From Tenodera sinensis (taxonomy: Eukaryota > Arthropoda > Insecta > Mantodea > Mantidae): a stretch of DNA of 64,000 bases. The DNA is taken from contig CM060963.1 of the NCBI GenBank assembly GCA_030765045.1, forward strand, positions 66,642,617-66,706,616, read 5' to 3'. The position numbers and the translations under genes are program-made. Positions 12,416 through 25,019 of this stretch are shown here, piece by piece. Under the pieces are notes generated by a model that worked only from the letters and a program-made list of their open reading frames with translations, was not told where the DNA came from and did no database searches. Every line of letters begins with the position of its first letter. Position 1 is the first letter of the stretch.

Positions 12416-12718
12416 AAGTACCACAAGTTTAAGGTTTTGTTACTACGATCCCAGCTAATTACCGATGGCAGGAGATTAGCGCTTACTGACTCGGCCGGCT
12501 ACCTGTGTTAATGACTGCTCCTCAATATATGTGTTACGACACATCTTTCTGTGGAAAAATTGTAGTAGAGCTAACAGATATTTTTAGCAAATTTTGTTTA
12601 TGGTTTAACGGAAATTCAAACGTGTAAACTGTAGCTTAACGGTCTCAGCATCACTATTTGTTTATTTTCCCTTCTCAAAATACAATATGGGATATTTCAA
12701 AGTATTTTAATGTTGCTA

Positions 12719-12752
12719 TTTATTTATGCCAACAAACTGGTGTTTAATTAAC
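12719..12752 (-). mobile_element. 3' end fragment of type E SINE
   Basis: TATTTATTTATGCCAACAAA followed by CTGGTGTTTAA matches the 3' end of the SINE at 34123 (same words in the same order), so this is a stub of that family. Confidence 0.55.
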
Positions 12753-12759
12753 TTCTTTC

Positions 12760-14910
12760 TCATAGCGGTTTTGTACATCAGGAGTTAGGAGTAGTCAGAC
12801 GGATGGGTCTTCAGAAAATATCACCTCGGGTAGGCCACAGTGGGTTCTTTGTGCTTTCAACGTGACCCCTGAGAGAAGGGACGGAGGGTAGATGCGAAGG
12901 GCAACGAGATCCACACGAGGATGTAGACTAGCAAGGACGAGGCCCCTGAAGACTGCAACATATCACCAACCCTGTCTTATCCATCCAGGAAATTGGGAGT
13001 TTTGATAGTGGGCAAGATCTCCCGTGAAGGAAAGGTGTCACAGTATTCTCGGTTATTGTCAGGGAGAAATATTTCCAAAATAGAAATTCCACCTTCCAGC
13101 TACAACATACTAACCGCCTTTACTTGGTCCTACAACCCTGAAAGGCATGAAAGAAAATGATAGCGATATAAAATGATGAAAAGGAAAATCAAGTTACAAG
13201 GGAAACCACACTGACATTCACCTATCGATCGGGGAAAACACGAGAAAACTACTGCCAGAGAGGCTGGCCCGATGGTAGTAAAAAGCAGCCTTCCAGAATG
13301 GGAGTCTCTTTTCTGGATGTTACTGTGCGTACGTAGGAAAAGGAAATGACCCAGAAAGAAAAGGGAGGAGGGTATCTTTTAGCCGACAGAGCACCTCTGA
13401 AGACTGTTGACCAATGCAAGACATGCGTAACAACTCTCCAGGAGAATGCGGGTCTCATGAATTTTAAGGTCATTTAAATGCTAATTTAGTGGGTCAAAGG
13501 TTGGTAATGGTGCAGAACAGAGTATGCAAATGCAACATAAATGTGGGTCTTGCCAGATGGAAACATCAAAGTCCCTTCTGCTGTTGGTGGTGTCTTGGCT
13601 CTTTGGACTGGGTTGTAGGAGAGGGGAAGGGAGGGCCGGTGGGGTCCTAATATAAGGTAATTAAATTAAGGACTTGAGTCCCTGCCATGGAGGTTTATTG
13701 ATCGAGAACCAATCTGTTCGGGATCCTTCAAGTGTTTCAATATTAAAGCTGTATTAATTCACTCCAGCGTGAGACGCGGACAGAAAAGCTCGGTAAAAGC
13801 GAAAATAAGAACTTCTTACTTTCTTTACTGCTTTCCTAAAGTAGAGGAATCATGTCATTCCACTAAATATTCCATATCCAGGTTTAACCTTAAGTTTTAA
13901 GTTAATCCAGTTAATTAAAGCATATTTTAAGAAGGTAGGGTGAATACTCTGAATTATATTCGCTTCAGTAATTTTGATTAAAATTCCACATATCTGAGGT
14001 ACTGGCATAAAAACATATATTGAATTTTGTCTTAACATGTAGTATGGTCTATTGTTTTGTTGAATTTTATATAGTAGTAATAAGGTCTAAATATGTAACA
14101 GGTAAAAAATTAAAGTATATATTGAATTTTATCTTAACATCCTGTAAGTCTATGGTCATACCCAGCTGGATGGTATCAGTATTATTGCCCTCATGGTAGG
14201 TGAACTTTTGGAAAGATTCAAACTTCCGACTACGAAAATAAGAAAAACTGTTGATGTCACCGTAGGTGGCTCTGTAAGTTCTTAGATCCCCATATTTGGA
14301 GCTTAAAAATTCAAACAGAATATTCCTGTTATATGATATGTATTTAAGAGATTGAATTGCATCGAACCATAATAATTAATACTATCACCATATCGTGTCT
14401 GTAGATTGTTAAACCGGAACTCAAACTTTCGTCTCATGGCTATTAATAGTGTTATTTAAGTGTCTTTTTTATATTATTTATTTCAATAAAGTATTGAATT
14501 TTGTCTCTCCTTGCGTCCGGCACTTTTCGATGTCACTTCCATCACGGTCAACCATGAATCTGCTTTCGGCTGCTACAGTTGTGAACAATGGAATATTTAT
14601 ATCTGGATAGTTGTGTGTGAGTGGGTGTGAGAATAGACAACAAAAGTTAGTTGATGTACTTAAACTAATAAGTGGGCAATTTGAAGCGAATTGCGGACTG
14701 CTCAAGGTTGTAGTTTTAACTGTTTCAGATTCTTAGCTCGAGGTATTACAGTACGAATATGATATCATCTAACTTCTGACGTATCAATAGTTTACGGCTT
14801 AAAGTAACAGTTTTCATAATATTATGAGAAGCGTAAGTTGGCATGAGCCGCTTACTTCCGTAAGCCACAAAGCTACGAAAGAAGGCCACGAATTGTACAA
14901 ATACACGCTT
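12760..14910. other. No recognised gene
   Basis: The 12770-13700 part is GC-richer than its surroundings and may be an old retroelement, but no motif supports a family. The remainder is AT-rich and featureless to me. Confidence 0.4.
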
Positions 14911-14920
14911 TTTATCAACC

Positions 14921-15128
14921 TGGTGGTGGTGGCGGCGACGGTGGTGGTGGCGGTGATGGTACCCGTGGTGGCAGTAGCGCCGATTGGAGAGTAGGTACTC
15001 AGCGGCCCTACTACCTCGATCCGAAGAACTCCACTCACTCATTCACTCACTCTCTCACTCTCTCTCTCTCTCACTCACTCACTCACTCACTCACTCACTC
15101 ACTCACTCACTCACTCACTCACTCACTC
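14921..15128. repeat. GGT-rich and (ACTC)n microsatellites
   Basis: Interrupted GGT/GGC repeats lie at about 14921-14975 and a regular ACTC/CTCA array at about 15032-15128. Open frames crossing these (His-rich, Thr-rich, Ser/Leu-rich) are artefacts. Confidence 0.9.
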
Positions 15129-15389
15129 TTCTTACAGTGCAACCATTTGCAGGCATTTTAATCGTCTCCTTCCATCCTCTGCTTGTTAGACCTCCATAGA
15201 GGACACGTCGAGGTAGATGTACCTAATGAAATAATTTGAGATTTAAAGATCCAAAAGTTATCTATGCAATGCCCCTTAAGCGTTTTCATGACTATAAATA
15301 AATGATAACCAGTAGGAAAATTGTGTGATACACATTACATATTTCTGCTTCATCAGTTCCTACGTTATTGATAATATGACGCCGATCAA

Positions 15390-15980
15390 AAGGAGAGTCT
15401 AGGTTGACTATATATCACAACTGCGCGGAGTAAACAAGACAACAATGACCGCAGCAGAACAAAGCGATTCCAGACAACTCCCAAAGCTGTTCACGTGCCG
15501 GGCTCGTATATAAGAAGTTTGAGAAAAGGAGTATTTTCTAGAGAATTCGCCTGGCATTAAATGTGAGAGAGCCCGGACAGAGTGATTGTAAGTGCTGAAC
15601 GACACGGCTGTTAGCAGTTAGTTTTAAGTATATCTGTGGATGCGCGCGCGTTTGTGTGTAAAGTTAATGCTCACAGTTGTAGACATTATATGTCGCGTCG
15701 GAGTGGTTTGTTGTGTGAAGCAGTTTCTAATTAAGCCTGTTTGAGTGAGTGTGAGGTATTATCGAAAGTAGATTGCGAGATACAGTATAGAACTGAAAGA
15801 CAGTGAAGTACGTGTCAAGGTTATGAGTGATCACAGCATATGTAAGTTGCAGGGTCACGACGAATTGTAGATTGTATTAACTCTAAAAAAGGACTGTTTT
15901 GTCATTCAGTTTAAAGGAATAAGGTCACAGAAGTAACAGGATTTCTCATTTGTTACAATAAGTTATACTACATCCCATTC
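15390..15980 (+). repeat. LTR-like repeat with TATA box
   Basis: A promoter-like TATATAAG lies at 15507-15514. The downstream part (about 15800-15970: GTGTCAAGGTTA, GTAAGTTGCAGGGTCACGAC, TTGTTACAATAAGTTATAC) recurs with changes at 43340-43490. A TATA box followed by a conserved transcribed-type region in dispersed copies suggests a solo LTR. Ends and target duplication could not be fixed, so another repeat class is possible. Confidence 0.45.
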
Positions 15981-16214
15981 CACTTTTGGAAATGTTAGAG
16001 GTAATTCCATAGTAGGATAAAGTGAAATAATTCGAATATGGAAGGGTGGGTTAGAATTTCTTGAATAACCGTTGTGACTAATCTGCATTCACACAATTAT
16101 TATACAGATTTGGTCTATGAAAACTCCTTGCCACTAAATCACTAAGAGTGAATCGGTACAGGCCCACCTTGTTTGTATTAATTTCGCTTTTTTACGTACA
16201 TAACAGGTACGTCA

Positions 16215-16345
16215 CCTTAAATACATGTTTTGAGTCCAGAAAAGCATTTTAAGAAGAAGGTTCTGTATACATACACGCGCGCGCGTTTGTAATGAAAAAC
16301 TGCTTAGATACCAAACTTGATATTTAAATTCTCCATTTTCTAAGG
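16215..16345 (-). repeat. Family A repeat, short body fragment
   Basis: Contains AATACATGTTTTGAGTCC, AGAAAAGCATTTTAAGAAG, a CACGCGCGCGCG tract and ACCAAACTTGATATTTAAA in the order expected for the body 3' half in reverse complement. Confidence 0.6.
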
Positions 16346-16515
16346 ATGCTCAGAACACGCCAATCGGACGTTATACTGATGTAGTGGACGACTGTAGTGG
16401 GAGAAATTACGTCAGCGACCCGTGACCTGTGCACCCGAGCTCTGATGTGTGCCGGTGTTGGACAAGCGGCGCGGTTATTTGGTCATTGTAAATGCTGTTC
16501 TCGACGCTAGCGATA

Positions 16516-16541
16516 GGGTGGGGGGGAGGGGGGGGAGGGGG
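16516..16541 (+). other. G-quadruplex-prone G-runs
   Basis: Four G-runs (3, 7, 8 and 5 G) separated by single T or A bases fit the simple G4 pattern with one-base loops. A C-rich counterpart lies at about 17083-17098. No gene nearby gives it a clear role. Confidence 0.6.
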
Positions 16542-16544
16542 AGT

Positions 16545-18850
16545 GCGCTTGTCGAGACCAAACAAACCCAAAGTTTTGACACTGCGTGATGGATCCTGGT
16601 GCCGCTATGATGCAATCTGAGCACTTGTTAGGGACTTCCATGCGTCTCTGTGGCCTGTGTACTTGCTACCTGTGGACTTCTCTGATTCCCTCAGTTCCTT
16701 TCTTCTTCCTTGGGGGAGCGTGTTGGCCTACAATATACATGCATATGTTGTAGTGCGCGAGGTGTTTCCCACCATTGTTTATTCTTCACCTTTTACCTCT
16801 AACACATCAAATGTTATTACTATATATCCTTGCCTACTTTGCAATATTTGGAAGTTTGCACCCTACAGACAGCAACAGGAACATATTTTTGTGTGGGTAA
16901 ATGGTGATTTAAAGGCAGAGCGAGAGGTAAACCCCTGTCCTTCCCAGAAAATGTGCGAAATAAACGAAACTGCGGGAAAAAGGTAGTAAACCTCCCAAAA
17001 AGCAATTTTTCACTCAACCGCTTAACATTATTCAAGTACGATTGTCTACGTTAGTTTTCCTAGATCAGCGTCTTCGTGCTCCCCCCACCCCCCACCCCTA
17101 TGATCAGAGAAGGGGGTAAGCGCCACTTGGTCTGTCCGTGTTTTCTACACGAAGTTTAACGGCACCCAGCTACGCTGCTGATGTTTTCTTCTCCTCTCTT
17201 GGACGAAAGATGTATTGATCCAGGTCCTTGCTTCAGCTATTACTTACCTAAACTTTGTGTTTAGTTTATTTGTCTTATGCACAAGATATCTTCCTATAAC
17301 TATTCTATTTATGTTCGAAATAAAAGGCAAGTTTTAACACAGTAAACGGACAATCATAAAGGGCGAGCATGTCATCTGATAACACCGGGAGCAATTTCTT
17401 AAACTTCTTTAGTCGGAAGTTTGATGACTTCTGTCGCTTAAGGAAATAAAGATGTTGTTTGTAGTGGTAGCGTTAAATCTCCTTGCTTCTAGTACATTTC
17501 TTGCATGTGGACAGTAAACCAGTTGGCGCATTCTACAAGAGCTGAATAACTTGTTTTCCCTTCTAATTAAAAGGTAGTATGATGTTTTGTAAAATGTTTG
17601 TTACATTATGGCAAGAGGAGTGGTTTACATCTACCGCCCAACTCCGAGATGTCAAGACTACAATACTTCTTTGGTATCGTTATTCTCGTCTTTCCCGTCG
17701 CGAGGAAGTCGTACTTGCTCGGCTTCGTTTTTCAGTCATAGCTACCTCCTTAAGCGTGAACCACTGCCGCACTGCATCCACTGCGGAGTGCCCTTAGACG
17801 TGAAGCATTTCCTCCCCAGTGTGGTCATGATTCCCTACTTTGCCAATAGCTTGGTCTGTCTCAAGATTAAATTACTATTTTAGGAAATCTCTCTGCCTCT
17901 ATTGCCAGGCTTCTCCGCTATGTTTTACTAGGTGGTTTCTTTAAAAACATTTTTCTGTGATTACTAACTGTCAAACTGTGCAAGAACTGTAACAACTGGT
18001 TGCAAAGGGTTTGTTATTGCTTTATCATGAATTGTGTGATTTATATTGTTTCTTGTTTGTTTATTTATTTATAATCGTTCCACTTTTGTTATTTGCATTG
18101 TTTCTTCCTAAATTTGCTTTGTGTGTGTTTTGTATACAATTAAAGCAAGAATAAGTATACAGCAGGAAGGTGGCGCTGTTTATCTCAGCAGTTTTGCGCC
18201 ATTTAATACTTATCTTACCTTGCCTTAACTTTGCCACAATATTGTCAAGTACCTTGACGTCAATTATGCGCAACGCCGTTTCCAATCTACAGTGTATCTG
18301 CTGCTAGCTACCCAGATGAAGAACTATGATATCTTATCTGTAGGCCAATGACCCCACACTACCTAAGCCGATAGGTCGCGCCCTGAGGTGTCAACACACG
18401 GATAGTCTCTATAGTCTATTCAGGTGTCGTTCCTGTCGCGGTGCAGTTACGGTCGTACAAAAAACATCCTGTAGTAAACGATGTGACTGTTTTGTTGGTA
18501 AATTGTTATATGAAGGGAAAACAGAACAACGTACTCCGTTGCATACATATTAGATAGTATTTATCAAAATATCTATTTCTACACCCCTAATATGTTGTAT
18601 ATAACATATACTAGGTACACTGCAGGTGTAACTCTAAATATATTACCCAGTTAGCATGGTTTTGCAATTTGGTGTCATGAAGGTAATTAACAAGTGAAAA
18701 ATATGAATGATGTAAAGAAAATATCAGTACTTCCGTATCTCTAGGTGATTTTTAATGGCTTTACGATTAAGCTATTTTACCTCCTACTGCGGGGCTATAA
18801 TGTATTTAATTTTTCCTGTGACGACAATAATAGCTGATAGACTAAGGGTA
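16545..18850. other. No recognised gene or repeat
   Basis: Short ORFs without family motifs. Apart from the C-rich tract near 17090, I see nothing assignable. Confidence 0.5.
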
Positions 18851-18852
18851 TG

Positions 18853-19140
<288 letters not shown>

Positions 19141-19418
19141 CAACCACAATAATATTAGTATTCTTGTTTTTGTTATTACAACACATAACTCGTTTTATCT
19201 CTCCTGTACATTGCTTTCTCTCCGAATTCGAGTACAAGGGTCATGGAACATAAAGCAGAGAAATTCCAATCGTTCTATTGGAAACAATCTCGAAATGTGA
19301 CCTGAGCCAAAAATTCCAGGAATCTCTGAGGGTCAGGGATGCAGTCCGGCGCCACTAGAGAAGTTTTATTTCACTTTTAATGGAATTCATGATGGCAAAT
19401 TGTGGGAAGCACCTGCAA

Positions 19419-19490
19419 CAGAGAGAGAGAGAGAGAGTGAGAGAGAGAGAGAGAGCAGAGAGGGAGAGCGGGGGAGGGGGGGGGGAGACA
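19419..19490. repeat. (GA)n / G-rich low-complexity tract
   Basis: GAGAGA repeats grading into a G-rich run. Frames across it are artefacts. Confidence 0.9.
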
Positions 19491-19719
19491 GCAGTACTGA
19501 TTGCCTAGCAAGCTTTCGTTGGAGACTTAAGGGACGGGAAGTAAATCAGGAGCCAACTGGGGTTGGGGAGACAGAGTTTTCAAGGAACTCGTTAGTTAAT
19601 TAGTTGACCTTTAGCCACATAGTTCTAGCTTGCGATCACAATTCACATGATGTATAGGTATAGCTCGAAATGACACGCACAATGCTAATAGTGCAATGAG
19701 AACTATAAACTACTACCAT

Positions 19720-19968
<249 letters not shown>

Positions 19969-20147
19969 TGTAGAAACTGATTATCCGGGCTTGTGGGCCG
20001 TGGTCTAGTCAGGAAACTCCTTCCAGACGTTTCGTCCGAAGCTGCGTCGAACATCCTCAGTGGCGTTGCCTTAACACTCTCTTAGTCTCGGCGATGACTG
20101 AGTCAGTCATTATGACACCGGCCGTGAAAGCTTACGCAGTTTGATCA
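19969..20147 (-). mobile_element. Possible Penelope-like element remnant around the ribozyme
   Basis: A unique 180-bp island between two ATT arrays that holds the hammerhead-like motif. Nothing else of a Penelope-like element (RT or GIY-YIG endonuclease) is visible, so the assignment rests on the ribozyme alone. Confidence 0.35.
20008..20075 (-). ncRNA. Hammerhead ribozyme-like motif (type I)
   Basis: On the minus strand the core box CTGAGGA (20054-20060) fits CUGANGA. It is followed by stem II GTTCG/CGGAC around a 9-nt loop, then GAAACGTC (20026-20033). This reads as GAA plus a minimal AC/GU stem III and cleavage-site C17. Stem I closes with CCA/TGG next to the core and GTTAAGG/CCTGAC further out (one bulge), leaving an internal loop as in natural type I hammerheads. 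One unpaired T lies at the base of stem II. Known from the family: Penelope-like retroelements carry hammerheads with such tiny stem III that act as dimers. Activity here is inferred, not shown. Confidence 0.6.
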
Positions 20148-20260
<113 letters not shown>

Positions 20261-20539
20261 ACTGCATTTATCATAGTTACTTTTTAAATCGATTTTAAAA
20301 TTATGGATTAATGTGTGTTATTTAGGATAAAAAGTGACGAAGTTCAGTAATATGGCACCAGTAACATAAACGCAATGCTTTTAAACACTTACGTGAAAAA
20401 CATTGGGCAAAAATGTGGAAAAGTTATTTGGGCCTTTTGATTCATGATTTGTCATATCAAAAGTAGGCATTTTAGTCGCCATGTAAATATTTTAAATTAG
20501 TGATAATTTACTCAAATCATTGGTCATCTAATAAGAATA

Positions 20540-21925
20540 TCCACTAGCTACTTCATGTTAATCGAGATAAACATTTGCACAAATCTCCTTATTGCTAATT
20601 GCAACAGCAAAGGGAATGTGGGTATATTTTAAGTAATAGTCAAATCGTTTGAAACTGGTCGCTTCAAATCCCCTTCGCTTTGCATGGCCCAGAGTTAAAA
20701 ATATGAGTAACGACTCTCCATTTAACAATACTATTAGTGTCGGAAAATTCAGGCCAATAACGAGGAATATCTCCGAATTTGGTCACTCCTCAAAGACTGT
20801 TGGATATAATTTGCGTTTTTAAAGAGATCTACATTTCTGTGTAGTACAATTTTGCCTATCTCTTACGGTTTACCAGATATACTTCAGTCATCCAGAATAA
20901 ACAGGACTTCTGAGGATAATCACAGAAGACTCAAGATATAAACTTATTTGTTATAAAATATCCTAAACATATAGAATTTTAATAAAAATGATTAGCCAGT
21001 TTTGATAAAATAAACATTATTGAAAAAAATTCCCTTGTAGAGGACAGTCTGGGGTGGGACGTATCTTTGTGTCCCATCCTTGAAAGATGCTGAACTTAAA
21101 CACCAAATATGATATTCAACCGACATTTCTTTTAAGTTATGTTGTGCACAGTTGCACACATAGACCCAAATTACATCCTTGCGCATGTAGTTTTGTGTAG
21201 TAACATTTTGTTCATCTCTTACGTTTTACCACTTATCTATGCAAAAGTCATCCAGAATGAAGAGGACTTATGAGGATATTCCCAGAATGTTTAAGGTGTT
21301 ATATATTTCATTTCATAAAATATCTTAAAAGTGTTATTTTAATAAAAATCGTTAGTGCCTCCGTAGCGCAGTTGGTAGCGCGCTTACCTCTGGCGCGGAG
21401 GACTCGGGTTCGATCCCCGGTATTAGTATGGAGAATTTATCCCCCCTGGGACATGTGGAACGGGGTGCACTCAGCCTCGTTAGTCCCGGGGGGACCAATT
21501 GAGGAGCTACTTGATAGAAAGGTAGCGGGCCCAGGTCGCGAAGGCCGCATAACTGGTCGGGAGGGGTCGGGACGCTGAGCACGTACCATCCTCCAGTACT
21601 GCATCCCACCAATGACGCCTGTAGTGGGCCAAGGTGAAACGCAGCGGCTGGGCGGTAAGGCTTGGCTCTTCATGGCCTGTTGTGCCGGGGCTTAGTCATT
21701 TTTTATAAAATCAAAATTTACGAAACACGCACGCAGAAACACACGCACGCACGCGCACACGCACGCACACTCAGACACTCACACACAGAGCATCCTTCTA
21801 AAAATGCTTTTTTGTTTTGGATTCAGGGATCTCAAAATATGCATTTTTTTGTGAAATGTGATTTTAAATGGAGTGCAACACTTCACCTACTTGCTGTAAG
21901 TAGTAGAGAAAGTAACAATAAAACG
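20540..21925 (+). repeat. Family A repeat: H-B followed by a second B, SINE inserted
   Basis: The first unit (20540-21175) runs from a diverged head through a body. A second body starts near 21180 (ACATTTTGTTCATCTCTTACG) and ends at 21925 with AGTAGTAGAGAAAGTA. The second body is interrupted at 21357 by a SINE and resumes with AAAATCAAAATTTACG. A CACGCACGC tract occupies the usual microsatellite position at 21728-21786. Confidence 0.75.
21357..21702 (+). mobile_element. tRNA-derived SINE, type A
   Basis: The 5' head is tRNA-like: GCCTCCGTAGCGCAGTTGG (A box, 21364-21375) and GGTTCGATCCC (B box, 21407-21417). The body has AACGGGGTGCACTCAGCCTC and a 3' end with GTAGTGGGCCAAGG. Partial copies lie at 25020-25250 and 32985-33090. 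It is inserted in a family A body. A short, imperfect target duplication (TTAGTGC against TTAGTCA) is likely. The head is probably not a working tRNA because the body continues without a tRNA 3' end. Confidence 0.85.
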
Positions 21926-21929
21926 TATC

Positions 21930-23055
21930 CAAGCAGTAATATTTTTGGACTGGGCAATTCTGCTGAAAATTTTTGCATGTCATCCTTAAACGGTGCTTTA
22001 AATCATGCAATCTACAACTAGGAACATTGTATAATCTAAATTCCTCCTTAATAGCATTTATGCTTTCAAAACTTCCGTTTATGGATCTCCGTTATCCGTA
22101 GAAGGTGGGGTCTGACTGACTGACCGACTGACCCGATGGGATAGCGCTCTCACCCAGCTTATACCTTTACCAGAAGAGTCATCGAGAGGTAGCAATAATT
22201 TTCTCCCCACCTCCAAAAGAATCTAAGAATCTGCGAAAAATTCCAGCGCCTAAATAAGCCATCTGTTAGTTAAGTGAGTTAGAGGGCGAGTGCACTTCTT
22301 CGATCCAGTTTGTGACAGATGTGACTTGCAGAGAGAGCTGTTGCTATAAGAGATTACTAAGATTAGAGTACCTTGTCTTCGACTGCCCAGCTGGAGAACC
22401 GTCCGGAAAAGGGCGCTACTTCGTGAAGAAAGTGAAATAACAGTGACTATTTTATACACAGAAGGGTTAAGTTATCACCTAGTCATTCTTTTGTTTTGTC
22501 CAAAGTATCTCTAGGTCATTGTTTTGTTTGTCAGTCTCGCCAAATGTATCCCACAAATCGCTGAAAAACAATTTAAACTGGTTCTTTGTTGTAACAAAAG
22601 AAGGTCGAAGTACATACACCTAATTGTTGAGTTTCGTTTTCCTCAGTTGGCAGTGCAGAGTAAGTTGAAATGCTCTAATCGAAATTAATGCATTTTAGGT
22701 TATTTTTATAAAAGTTAACATTTAGGGGACAAATATTTGCGATACGACGACGCTATCTGGCAGGCTGAGAACAGCCCGAGGTGTGTCATGCGTGTACCTG
22801 CCCTTTTAGGGCTTAACCACTTTATGACGGGATGTAGGGTTTTGCAGGGTGGCGGGTGAGAATTGAGGTAGTGGGTAGTAAGGAGGCAGCAAGATTATGC
22901 TCCTCAGCGGCTGCTTATTCAGTGTGCAACTACCGTTGGGCACTGCTGGTGTAGAGGTCCAATTATGGAGGTTCATTTAATTTTGAATTTAGAATCCAAG
23001 CTTATCTTGGAGGACTGTAAGGTATTCAGCTTTCGCTGTTGAAGGGATGTCTCCT
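21930..23055. other. No gene; LINE-adjacent DNA
   Basis: Short GACT repeats occur at about 22110-22130. The segment 22750-23055 lies directly downstream of the LINE stop codon and may be its 3' untranslated part. The rest is unrecognised. Confidence 0.4.
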
Positions 23056-23058
23056 TCG

Positions 23059-24315
23059 TTACCGGGGATGCCCGCAAGCCATGCGGGGAACCCGGTGTCC
23101 CACACGCGTGCGTTCAGTGGGATTATAGTCCCCAAGAGACCTAATCAGGGCACTCCTATGTTGAGGAATTTGGTCGTATAACTTAGTTGCCCGGCGCCTA
23201 ATTTCGTCCTCCACATACGGAAGAGACGAGGCTTCGTGCAGTAGTCTCGAAGGGAATCCGCGGCATACACAATAGATTATCCGAAGTCCTCTATTCTGTA
23301 TACGCTGCAGACGCAGGAGATGGGAATCTGCGGCCATGCCCCAGATTTCGCTGGCGTATAGGAGGAGTGGGATGATGAGTGCCCGAAAAAGGCGTAGCTT
23401 TAGGGGAATTGGCATCCCCGACCGCAGCATGGGGTACAGTGAGGCAGTTGCCCCGCCTGACAAGTCGTTGAAGTGTTCCCGAAAAGTAAGGCCCTTATCG
23501 AGCTTCACTCCCAGGTAGGAGATGGAGTTTACCCATTCAATCCTTCTTCGCAGATAGGTGAATGTGGGGAAATTTGCGGGGAATCGGCGCTTAGTAAAGA
23601 GTATGGCGCGGCTTTTCTCCGGGTTAATGGACAATCGCCAACGCCTGCACCATTCTTGGATAAGGCGGAGGTGTCGCTGTATTGGGAGGAAGGTTCTGTT
23701 AGGGTGTCTGTTTGTTGTGTAGAGCAACACGTCGTCAGCATACTGAGCTATGTTGACGTTCGGCCCTGTAGGTGGGTCGGCCATGTAGACGCTGAAGAGC
23801 GTGGGGGATAGAACAGAACCTTCGGGGACTCCGCCTCGGATTGGCCTGCGTGTGGATTTATTCCCCGCCACTGAGACCACAAAGGATCTGTGTCTAAGGT
23901 AGGAATGTAGTAGGTGTATGAGGCGTGTGGGTAGCTCCAGTTGGATGAGTTTCCGGAGGAGACCGGCATGCCAGGTCGTAGAGAAGGCCTTCTCAACGTC
24001 CAGAGAGACCGCGGCGGTGTAGGCCTTGTCCTGGTATCCCAGGGCGGCAGCCTCCACCACACGCAGTAGCTGCTGGGGTGTTGAGTGGCCAGGCCGGAAC
24101 CCAAACTGATGGGTGGGATGGCTTGACTGTCCCCTAAGATAGGGGACAAGCGGGCGAGTATTAGTCTCTCGAATACCTTCGAGAGTACGGGTAGGAGGCT
24201 AATGGATCGGTAGTTGGCAGGATGGACCGGGTCTTTCCCTGGCTTCAATATGCAAATCACCCGGGCCTCTCTCCACTCGCGTGGGAAGTGGCTATGCCAA
24301 GTGCCAAGAGCCAAA
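23059..24315 (-). pseudogene. Jockey-like LINE reverse transcriptase fragment
   Basis: This is the RT part of a non-LTR retrotransposon, which copies its RNA at a nicked target site. Minus-strand translation shows ILKPGKDP..NYRSISLLPVLSK (RT motif 1-2), FGFRPGHST, DVEKAF, GGVPEGSVLSPTLFSVYM and the catalytic YADDVLLY (about 23718-23747). The C-terminal part resembles Jockey-clade elements and ends at a stop at 23059. A frameshift at about 24100-24125 splits the domain. The 5' end is cut at about 24315, so the endonuclease and ORF1 are missing. It is 5'-truncated and dead. Confidence 0.9.
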
Positions 24316-24395
24316 TCAGGTCGCTCGGGTTTACCCGGGCGGGATGTATGCCCACGGTACCTATCCATTTAGTATGGATTTACCCGTGAGGTATC
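24298..24395 (-). repeat. Dispersed repeat shared with 32815-32905
   Basis: On the minus strand it reads CTCACGGGTAAATCCATACT, then CCGGGTAAACCCG and TTGGCTCTTGG. The plus strand at 32815-32905 has the same words in the same order. It abuts the truncated 5' end of the LINE, so it may belong to the LINE or to another repeat. Confidence 0.65.
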
Positions 24396-24756
24396 AATTT
24401 GCACAAGCTATTTATGTCAGTGTCAGCCAATGGTGATGATTGGTTACTCTCTCTCTTGCTATAGACTTGGGATATGAGTGCCAATTAGAATGTCTACCCA
24501 TCCTGGGACACCCATGCCCCTCTGCTCACTTAGCAAAGGTCAGCTTGTCTAACCAGCAAGTCAAGCAGTGTCAAATAGCGAGAAACCGAATGCATTGGAA
24601 TGTTTGGTGAAATGAGGAAGCAGCGAAGCTAATTAGAGTGGCTATGCGATATAGTACTTAAATTTATGATATAGTCCAGATAAATATCATACGGCGCCTG
24701 ACCTACCCAATGAAATACTTTCGCTCCTCTCGAGAATTTATTGGTCAGGTGAGACT

Positions 24757-24990
24757 TTTTTTTGAATTAACGTCCTCCAACATTGTCATATCGGACGAAT
24801 GAATGAAATGAAATGGGTGAAATGATGCTCAAATGAGCCCGAGGTCCATGGAGCTTTAAGTTACCCGACATTCGTCTTCTCAGGGTAGGGAAAACCTCAG
24901 AAAAAAACCTTACCCGGATAACTTACCCTGAGCGAGATTCGAACTCGCGACCTCTTGAACGTGAGGCAGACACACTAACCATGTTAGGTG
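24757..24990 (-). mobile_element. tRNA-derived SINE, type C
   Basis: Best copy of type C. The minus strand begins GGTTAGTGTGTCTGCCTCAC (A-box region), then GCGAGTTCGAATCTCGC (B box), a body with GGTTTTCCCTACCCTGAG, and ends in a short A-rich tail (complement of T9 at about 24757). Confidence 0.85.
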
Positions 24991-25019
24991 AGACGTCTGA
25001 TGATATTGAAAACCTAATC

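Noticed and set aside
21357..21430. tRNA gene-like sequence with good A and B boxes
   Set aside because: It continues into a SINE body shared with other loci and is inserted in a family A repeat.
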